NCBI GenBank assembly: GCA_945787595.1
Contig: CALZJV010000025.1
Coordinates: forward strand, 1 to 21,874
Direction of reading: 5' to 3'
DNA from: an uncultured Desulfobacterales bacterium
Lineage (GTDB): Bacteria; Desulfobacterota; Desulfobacteria; Desulfobacterales; JAFDCJ01
Length of the DNA stretch: 21,874 bases
The position numbers were made by a program, and so were the translations under genes. Shown piece by piece: positions 15,660 to 21,874 of this stretch (the stretch's first letter is position 1; each line of letters opens with the position of its first letter). The notes beneath the pieces are model-generated. The model made no database searches, was not told the DNA's origin, and saw only the letters and a list, made by a program, of their open reading frames with translations.

Positions 15660-16844
15660 TCATTTCGAATTAACGGCAACCTCTTTTTTATAAATATCAC
15701 ACGCAATCAGCGTGGTAACGGAAATGCTAGTTGAAAGATGAGCTAATATATTTTTTAATGTCGATGAAAGTTTGTCATGTTCTCTTTGGAGTTCTTGCGG
15801 GTCCATGGTGCTTAGTTTAAGATCTGCCGATGCAAATATGGATGCCGAATAAGGCTCATGTCCCAGGTCCAGAAAAGGAAAATTTCCGAAATAATCGTCT
15901 TTTTGCAAACAGGCGATCGGAACAACACCTGCATCGGTCTCCCGGGCGATATATGCCTCCCCGGAACGGACCCGGAACAAACGTTTTTCATCTTGTCCCT
16001 GCTTGATTAGGACTTTTTTTCCTTTAAGAAATTCTGCGATTTTTTCTTCCTCGGCATAGATATCGACGGCCATGTTGGTGGCCTGTTTCAATCTCTCATC
16101 AAGGCCGCTGACGAATTCCCTGTAATCAAGGGATAGATTGGCCAGTTCACTTGTCATCAGCTGTGAATCCAACATACCGAGCTGAACGTTTCCAACTGCG
16201 GTTACAGTCGCACTGCGAACATGATCACTTTTTAATAGCGCCGTGACGCTGCCTAAAAAGGCACCATCGCCGATCCTTAGTACTTTTAAAGTGCCTCCGG
16301 GTGTCTCCTTAGAAATTTCGACAACACCCTCCAAAATTACCCAAATCCAGTTTCCATGATTGCCTTCATGCACGATTTCATCGCCATCATAGAAGCCTTC
16401 TTCATCGACCACATAGGAATAGTCCACTAACGGACCCTTGATCAGGGGTATCGATCCTGACTTGGCAACCGTTGCCTCAGTTTTGGATTCACCAGCAGCC
16501 GGTCCAAGAATTTCCACCTCCCCCTCGTCTAACAGCCTGAGCCCATCCAGGATTAATTCCATGCGGCTCTGGGTAATGACCTTTTGACAGGTAATATCTT
16601 CCTGGATGAATTCGAACTGTCCATCAACCCAGCCAAACAGAGAGAACAGCGCTTCAAGTCCTGTCTTGGCGCCGTTGGCGGCATCTATCGGGTTGCCATT
16701 CACGATGTAAATCACACCCGTATGGGAAGCGTAACTACTGCTTATGCAGAGTGTTCCGGTGCCGCCGTTTGTGCCAAGCAACTGCATCAGCTCACCCAGA
16801 TTAAGAAAACTTAAATTGCCTGCAAAGGCTACATTGCCGGCCAT
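15660..16844 (-). CDS. DUF4388 protein with two degenerate cyclic-nucleotide-binding domains
   Basis: This 394-residue predicted cytoplasmic protein has an N-terminal DUF4388 (PATAN-like) domain at about 5-110, recognisable from FAGNLSFLNLGELMQLLG, GTLCIS and GVIYIVNGNPIDA. Two cNMP-binding-like beta-rolls follow at about 150-232 and 275-350. The first has GNWIWVILEGVVEI and GDGAFLGSVTALLKSDHVRSATV, keeping the arginine but not the FGE glutamate of the phosphate-binding cassette. The second has DYFGNFPFLDLGHEPYSASI, without that arginine. Ligand binding is therefore doubtful and the rolls may serve as protein contacts. DUF4388 domains occur in deltaproteobacterial signalling proteins linked to gliding and GTPases. 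The start lies 9 bases after the MglA-like stop, so the two are probably translated from one message. Confidence 0.83.
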   Translation of the reverse strand: MAGNVAFAGNLSFLNLGELMQLLGTNGGTGTLCISSSYASHTGVIYIVNGNPIDAANGAKTGLEALFSLFGWVDGQFEFIQEDITCQKVITQSRMELILDGLRLLDEGEVEILGPAAGESKTEATVAKSGSIPLIKGPLVDYSYVVDEEGFYDGDEIVHEGNHGNWIWVILEGVVEISKETPGGTLKVLRIGDGAFLGSVTALLKSDHVRSATVTAVGNVQLGMLDSQLMTSELANLSLDYREFVSGLDERLKQATNMAVDIYAEEEKIAEFLKGKKVLIKQGQDEKRLFRVRSGEAYIARETDAGVVPIACLQKDDYFGNFPFLDLGHEPYSASIFASADLKLSTMDPQELQREHDKLSSTLKNILAHLSTSISVTTLIACDIYKKEVAVNSK

Positions 16845-16853
16845 ATTGAAAAT

Positions 16854-17468
16854 TTAACCGCCTAAATTCAGTTCTTTTTGAATTGATTTTAATAACAACT
16901 TCAGACAAGCATTGAGTGTTTTCCCGACGCCGTTTCCTGTTAATGCACTGCCCGGAAAACAGGGAACTTTTAACTGTCTATTCAAATCATGTTGCATTTG
17001 TTCTAGAGACATCAGCGTAATATTGGCATCACTGAGGTCTCTTTTGTTAAATTGTATGACCAAAGGCACATTAAAAATACTCAAGTTGTACTCTTTCAAG
17101 TTTTGGTGCAGGTCTTTTAGCGCAAGCATATTTTTCTCACGCCGTACTTCAAGAGAATCTGCAACAAAAACGATACCGTCTGCTCCCCTAAGGACCAGCT
17201 TTCGCGTCGATTCATAGCGAACCTGTCCGGGTACGGTATACAACTGAACCCGAACATCACAGCCATTAAGCTTACCGAGCTCTAAAGGTAGAAAATCAAA
17301 AAAAAGGGTTCGGTCACCATCGGTGTTGATAGAGACCATATCCCCCTTTACTTGCTTTTTAAAGGCTTTGTGAATGTACTCGAGATTTGTGGTCTTACCG
17401 CAACGGCCGGGTCCATAATAAACGATCTTACACTCGATTTGTCTTTTCTTTAAATTAACTATCGCCAT
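16854..17468 (-). CDS. MglA-like small Ras-type GTPase
   Basis: This 204-residue GTPase closely resembles MglA, the polarity switch of Myxococcus gliding and pilus motility. The P-loop is GPGRCGKT (19-26), the DRTLFFDFLPL block follows, and the G3 motif is TVPG at 78-81 with threonine instead of aspartate, the hallmark of the MglA group. The G4 motif is NKRD at 141-144. GTP hydrolysis in MglA needs the roadblock protein MglB; no MglB-like gene is visible here, though the downstream DUF4388 protein could be the partner. The intrinsic activity is presumably low. The promoter lies at 17498-17525, and the gene is first in a minus-strand run with the DUF4388, PilZ and purC genes. In this organism the output (polar localisation, motility or secretion) is not known. 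Confidence 0.9.
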   Translation of the reverse strand: MAIVNLKKRQIECKIVYYGPGRCGKTTNLEYIHKAFKKQVKGDMVSINTDGDRTLFFDFLPLELGKLNGCDVRVQLYTVPGQVRYESTRKLVLRGADGIVFVADSLEVRREKNMLALKDLHQNLKEYNLSIFNVPLVIQFNKRDLSDANITLMSLEQMQHDLNRQLKVPCFPGSALTGNGVGKTLNACLKLLLKSIQKELNLGG

Positions 17469-17497
17469 TTGAATTAACTCTTGGAAATCAAATGATT

Positions 17498-17525
17498 ATC
17501 ATATCACAATCAAATCAGAACTCAA
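17498..17525 (-). promoter_or_regulatory. Promoter of the mglA-like gene run
   Basis: On the minus strand, TTGAGT (17525-17520) and TATGAT (17503-17498) are 16 bases apart, each close to consensus (4 of 6 and 5 of 6). The GTPase start at 17468 lies about 22 bases past the expected transcription start. This promoter probably drives the GTPase and DUF4388 genes and perhaps the PilZ and purC genes. Confidence 0.5.
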
Positions 17526-17572
17526 ATACATATTTAAAAACCATGCATTCTTATCCTAGATCGAGGTCTCCT

Positions 17573-17603
17573 GTCAACAAGAGGTCACATAAATTATGTT
17601 GAC
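17573..17603. promoter_or_regulatory. Inverted repeat at the likely mdh promoter
   Basis: GTCAACA (17573-17579) and TGTTGAC (17597-17603) are perfect reverse complements, 17 bases apart. The second arm overlaps a -35-like TTGACT at 17599-17604. A smaller palindrome, CATAA-A-TTATG, lies between them. This arrangement suits an operator for a dimeric repressor or activator. The matching -10 (around 17621-17627) is poor, so the promoter itself is tentative. Confidence 0.35.
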
Positions 17604-17666
17604 TTTATAGGATATTTTGTTAACTATTCTTTTTCTCGGCGATCAAACATATTTTTAATTCCATAA

Positions 17667-18617
<951 letters not shown>

Positions 18618-19057
18618 TCCTGATTCTGAGAATCAGCACATCTATGATATCAAATTGTTGTCACCGCAGAGACGCCAAGGACGCAGAGATGTTTTTTCTT
18701 ATTCTTTGCCGTTGATCCTCCAAAAATACCGGCGGACAGGAAGGACGGCAAAGAATAAAAGAGCATTTTTTCTGAAAATAATTTGAGTTTTACATATGTT
18801 TACATATGTTTCAAATATAGTTGCCCTGGCGATGAGATTTACCTTATAAAGCGGGCTCTTTTTGTTTTCCGGTGGCTAACCTTTAAAATATTTAGAATCG
18901 AATGGTTATCCCGCTTTTGCGGGGCCTCTCACTGGAAAACAAAAAATAAGTAATCCTTTGCGTTCTTTGCGCCTTTGCGGTGAATAAATAGATCTCGTTG
19001 AAAATCCAGATGCTTATTTAACCGCACAGCAATTTCTTCCGCTTTTTACACAAGATT
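18618..19057. repeat. Nested inverted-repeat stretch between mdh and uvrC
   Basis: No gene is supported in these 440 bases. The ends of the main element are imperfect inverted repeats: 18661-18688 (TCACCGCAGAGACGCC...) and 18955-18983, agreeing at 23 of 28 compared bases. Inside are a perfect 14-base inverted repeat (18699-18712 with 18745-18758), a 10-base tandem repeat TACATATGTT (18791-18810), and a 15-base inverted repeat (18859-18873 with 18931-18945, one wobble). The ACCGCA(A/G)AG-ACGC ends resemble a repeat I recall as scattered through many environmental bacterial genomes. It may be a non-coding mobile element or a remnant of one. A palindrome CTGATTCT-G-AGAATCAG at 18620-18636 follows the mdh stop directly. 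Confidence 0.6.
18699..18771 (+). terminator. Possible terminator hairpin downstream of mdh
   Basis: The 14-base stem TTATTCTTTGCCGT/ACGGCAAAGAATAA (18699-18712 and 18745-18758) is perfect. A run of six Ts starts eight bases after it. This could end the mdh message, but the loop is long (32 bases) and the stem lies within the repeat element, so it could be part of that element instead. Confidence 0.4.
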
Positions 19058-20887
19058 TCATTCCCGGTTGCCTATAGCCTTGAGGATTGATTCGGCTACA
19101 GAACTATTGAATCCGGGCAATGCGCCGATTTCTTCGGGATCGGCTGCCCGGATATTTTTCACACTTTTAAAATGCTTCAGCAATGCAGCCTTTCTTTTTT
19201 TGCCGACACCGGGAATCGTGTCCAGTGCAGATTGCAATGATATTTTTTTACGTCGTTTGCGATGAAATGAAATCGCAAAACGGTGGGCTTCGTCCCTGAT
19301 GCGCTGTAAAAATAAGAGCAGATCCTCGTCCTTGCCAAAGCCTAGCGGATTGGCACGTCCCGGTTTAAAGATCTTGTCCCGGGTTTCTCCCTTTCTTTCA
19401 TCTTTTTTTGCAATGCCGATGATATCAAACTTTTCCGTTAAACCCAGCTCTCTGGTAACCGCTAATGCAATGTTAAGCTGCCCTTTACCGCCGTCGACCA
19501 TCAACAGATCAGGATAGGGTTTTGAGGCCTCACCTTTGCCGAACCGCCTTTTCAAAACTTCTTCCATATAGGCATAATCATCGTGTTCGGTAACCGTTTT
19601 GATACGATATTTCCGATAGAACGACGTTTTTGACCGGGCTTTTTCAAACACGACCATCGCCGCTACCGCCTGTGTTCCAGAAATGTTGGAATTGTCAAAA
19701 CATTCGATTCGCTCGGGTAATCTATTCATTTTCAATTTATTTTGAAGCCGCTTGACAAGATTCATCTCAGCAGAACGTGAAGCGATCAGGCTTTTCAATT
19801 CATTTTCGGCATTGTGGATTGCCAGGATCACCAGCTGAACTTTTTCCCCACGTTTCGGCTGCAGAATTTTGACTTTTTTCTTTTTGAAATTTCCCAGCCA
19901 TTCCGCAGTCAGCTCTGCATCCTCCAGTTCTGTTGAAACCAACAGTTCGTCCGGTACAAATGGATGACGTTCGTAATATTGCCTGATAAAGGCTGCTATC
20001 ATCTCTTCACTGGTAGATATGGTTTCAGTAAAGCTATAATGACGCGTTCCGCTGAGGAAGCCACCCCTCACGGACAATACCGTTACGACGGAAAACTCCG
20101 CAGAACGGGCAATGGCAAACACATCCCTGTCTATAAAATCCGTGGTTACAGCAATCTGTTTTTCAATGGTACGTTCCAGAAAAAAAATTTTATCTCGCAG
20201 CCTAGCTGCTCTTTCAAATTTTTGCTGCCGTGCGCAGGATTCCATCTGTTTTTTAATTTTGCGAATGAGATCCGGCGTCCTTCCTTTTAAGAACATAATG
20301 GCTTCGTTGACCTGCTCCCCGTATACATCGGGATCTACGTCCAGACAACAGGGTGCCAAGCAGCCGTCCATCTGGCAATGAAGACAAGGACGGGTTCTAT
20401 TTTTAAAGTCCCCGGCTTTACACTTGCGAAGTTTAAAGGTTTTATTGATTGTTCGCAGGGTCTCACGCACGGCCTGGGCGGACGCAAAAGGACCGAAATA
20501 TAAGGCATGGTCTTGGCCGATTTTTCTGACGATGGAAAAATTAGGGTATTTATCGGTTAAGTCAATTCGCAGCGACGGATAGCGCTTATCGTCCTTCAAT
20601 ACCACATTATATCGCGGCCTATAGCGCTTAATGAGGTTGGATTCCAGGATTAGTGCTTCTTTTTCCGTACGGGTAATGATGGTTTCAATGTCGTTAATCT
20701 TGTTTGCCAGAATTCCAGCTTTAACATTCAATTGACCGGAATTTTTGAAATAGGAGGCCAGCCTTTTTCTTAAATTTCTGGCCTTCCCGATATAGATGAC
20801 CTTACCTGTGGCATCTTTCATCAAATAGACGCCGGATTCTTGGCTGGCCATTGCCAGTTTATCCTGGATGGTGGCTTGTGTCTTCAT
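19058..20887 (-). CDS. uvrC: UvrABC system protein C (excision nuclease subunit)
   Basis: UvrC cuts damaged DNA on both sides of a lesion during nucleotide-excision repair, working with UvrB. The 609 residues are complete. The N-terminal GIY-YIG domain for the 3' cut has GVY at 19-21 and YIG at 32-34. The iron-sulfur cysteines follow the family spacing C-x11-C-x7-C-x3-C (CKAGDFKNRTRPC then CLAPC). A UVR domain (KIKKQMESCARQQKFERAARLRD) binds UvrB. The RNase H-like domain for the 5' cut shows Asp398 (FDNSN), Asp465 (VDGGKGQ) and His542. The end has tandem helix-hairpin-helix motifs (LDTIPGVGKKRKAALL and IGALPGFNSSVAESIL). No gene separates it from uvrB upstream on the same strand, but the 408-base gap holds repeats. 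Confidence 0.96.
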   Translation of the reverse strand: MKTQATIQDKLAMASQESGVYLMKDATGKVIYIGKARNLRKRLASYFKNSGQLNVKAGILANKINDIETIITRTEKEALILESNLIKRYRPRYNVVLKDDKRYPSLRIDLTDKYPNFSIVRKIGQDHALYFGPFASAQAVRETLRTINKTFKLRKCKAGDFKNRTRPCLHCQMDGCLAPCCLDVDPDVYGEQVNEAIMFLKGRTPDLIRKIKKQMESCARQQKFERAARLRDKIFFLERTIEKQIAVTTDFIDRDVFAIARSAEFSVVTVLSVRGGFLSGTRHYSFTETISTSEEMIAAFIRQYYERHPFVPDELLVSTELEDAELTAEWLGNFKKKKVKILQPKRGEKVQLVILAIHNAENELKSLIASRSAEMNLVKRLQNKLKMNRLPERIECFDNSNISGTQAVAAMVVFEKARSKTSFYRKYRIKTVTEHDDYAYMEEVLKRRFGKGEASKPYPDLLMVDGGKGQLNIALAVTRELGLTEKFDIIGIAKKDERKGETRDKIFKPGRANPLGFGKDEDLLLFLQRIRDEAHRFAISFHRKRRKKISLQSALDTIPGVGKKRKAALLKHFKSVKNIRAADPEEIGALPGFNSSVAESILKAIGNRE

Positions 20888-21295
20888 CGGTTAACAATAA
20901 CGGAATACAATTTTATTTTTCTGACAGGATCAACTGGATGGACAGGATATAACCATACTAAGCAAAAAAAATCCTGTTAATCCTGTTAACCCTGTCTAAA
21001 TGAATGTTTCATATAAGCACCGCCGCTGGCCGCGAGCGTCCAGTCTGATCGTAGAAGAAACTTAATGTTTCAAACGAGATCTCAAATGTGCTAAATCCTA
21101 AAATAAAACCCCATCTTTATTTAATTAGAGAGACAGAGCGCAACGACTCCATCCTTCCGCATTCCCTCCAGGGCGTAGGTCCCTATGACCCCTATGGGCC
21201 GGAGGCCACATTCCGACTACCGCATTCGTCAAATGTAGTTTCACACGAGATGCTAGTGCCCAATTAACTAATCAACCCATAAACGAATCAACCAT
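20888..21295. other. Gene-free stretch between uvrB and uvrC with repeats
   Basis: No frame with coding character is seen on either strand. The stretch holds the inverted repeat at 20918-21000 and a 14-base direct repeat (21067-21080 and 21238-21251, 13 of 14 identical, GTTTCAAACGAGAT versus GTTTCACACGAGAT). It also has CCCTATG twice around 21181-21198. The uvrC promoter should lie here, but I could not pick a convincing one. Confidence 0.5.
20918..21000. repeat. 83-bp inverted repeat of the ACAGGATTAACAGGAT type
   Basis: The left arm, 20918-20948 (TCTGACAGGATCAACTGGAT and on), is an imperfect reverse complement of the right arm, 20971-21000 (ATCCTGTTAATCCTGTTAAC and on), with a 22-base middle that includes an A-run. 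Each arm is itself made of repeated CAGGAT-like units spaced about 9-10 bases apart. I recall repeats of this kind scattered in intergenic DNA of many proteobacterial genomes. It is palindromic, short and non-coding, so it behaves like a REP-type or miniature mobile element, and it could fold into a long hairpin in RNA. Confidence 0.65.
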
Positions 21296-21874
21296 TTAGG
21301 TTTCCAGCACTATCAATTTCTGCAATGCCTTGATCTCATCTCTTAACGCTGCAGCTCTTTCAAACTCCAGGTCTTTGGCCGCTTGAGCCATCTCTTTCTT
21401 CAGGGAGCCTATAATTGAGTCAATATCATCCAGGGACTTGTATGCGGCCACCGTTTCGGCAATGCGATCGTGGGCGGTATCTGCTCTGTCACTGCCGAAA
21501 TCGAAGGTCTGAATAATATCCTTTTGGATGGTTTCAGGTGTAATGTTGTGCGCCTGATTATAGGCCTGTTGAATTTCACGACGGCGATTGGTCTCGTCCA
21601 TGGAAAGCTTCATGGAACGCGTTACAACGTCGGCATACATAATGACCCTGCCGCGGGCATTTCGGGATGCCCGTCCGCAGGTCTGAATCAAAGATCGGGC
21701 CGAGCGCAGGAAACCTTCTTTGTCTGCATCCAGGATCGCCACCAGGGAGACTTCGGGGATATCAAGGCCTTCACGTAAAAGATTGATTCCCACCAGCACA
21801 TCGAATTTTCCCATTCTCAGGTCACGGATAATGTCGATTCGTTCAAGGGTGCTGATGTCGGAGTGAAGATAGCG
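21296..21874 (-). CDS. uvrB: UvrABC system protein B (C-terminal part; 5' end outside window)
   Basis: UvrB is the damage-verifying helicase-like subunit of nucleotide-excision repair; it loads with UvrA and then recruits UvrC. Only the last 192 residues lie in the window; the frame stays open to base 21874, so the gene is incomplete here and not broken. The visible part begins [20 protein letters not shown], continues through the helicase motif [20 protein letters not shown], then [16 protein letters not shown], and has the motif VI block QTCGRASRN, where most UvrB proteins read QTIGRAARN. The C-terminal UVR domain ([25 protein letters not shown]) matches the UVR domain in UvrC and mediates their contact. 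It precedes uvrC on the same strand. Confidence 0.95.
   Translation of the reverse strand, partial: RYLHSDISTLERIDIIRDLRMGKFDVLVGINLLREGLDIPEVSLVAILDADKEGFLRSARSLIQTCGRASRNARGRVIMYADVVTRSMKLSMDETNRRREIQQAYNQAHNITPETIQKDIIQTFDFGSDRADTAHDRIAETVAAYKSLDDIDSIIGSLKKEMAQAAKDLEFERAAALRDEIKALQKLIVLET

Noticed and set aside
18620..18636. Palindrome CTGATTCT-G-AGAATCAG after mdh as a terminator
   Set aside because: The stem is short with almost no loop and no T-run follows; kept only as a palindrome within the repeat stretch.
18661..18984. CRISPR array
   Set aside because: The repeats are inverted and of differing sequence and spacing, with no regular repeat-spacer series and no cas gene.
20888..21295. 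tRNA or small RNA gene
   Set aside because: No cloverleaf arms or conserved T-loop sequence could be found; GC-rich patches do not fold into a known RNA.

Overview
The window looks like the chromosome of a sulfate-reducer-type Desulfobacterota (Desulfobacterales-like) bacterium. The case rests on the gene order xseA-xseB-ispA-dxs-tlyA, a MglA-type GTPase next to a DUF4388/cyclic-nucleotide-domain protein and a PilZ protein, an EF-G-like paralogue, an LDH-like malate dehydrogenase, and two kinds of short dispersed inverted repeat that I recall as common in such genomes. This is inference from gene content; no phylogenetic search was run. Base composition looks even across the window, and no prophage, integrase, insertion sequence, CRISPR array, rRNA or tRNA was seen.

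Layout. 1-136: end of an unrecognised + strand gene. 198-1550: phosphoglucosamine mutase (glmM), converging on a Bax-inhibitor-1 family membrane protein (1623-2324, minus) with a hairpin between them. 2428-8074: a + strand housekeeping run of a small conserved protein, exonuclease VII (xseA, xseB), polyprenyl synthase (ispA), DXP synthase (dxs) and a TlyA-type rRNA methyltransferase. dxs feeds isoprenoid precursors to ispA. 8177-10249: an EF-G-like GTPase lacking the usual catalytic histidine, ended by a hairpin probably shared with the convergent nuclease gene. 10337-12922 (minus): TetR regulator, spore-photoproduct-lyase-like radical SAM protein and secreted staphylococcal-type nuclease, possibly co-expressed. 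13240-17468 (minus): MglA-like GTPase, DUF4388 plus two degenerate cyclic-nucleotide domains, PilZ protein, purC and a solitary ParB-like protein. 17685-18617: malate dehydrogenase (+). 19058-21874 (minus): uvrB (5' part outside the window) followed by uvrC; both are nucleotide-excision repair proteins.

Three gene-free stretches exceed 300 bases. 12923-13239 holds the tetR promoter and several hairpins. 18618-19057 holds nested inverted repeats of mobile-repeat character. 20888-21295 holds an 83-bp inverted repeat and a short direct repeat.

Most of the window is ordinary core genome. The parts most worth a second look are the EF-G-like protein with DTPGD in place of DTPGH, the MglA/DUF4388/PilZ signalling group, the radical SAM-nuclease pair under a TetR regulator, the lone ParB-like protein, and the two inverted-repeat elements. 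I see no clearly new system.
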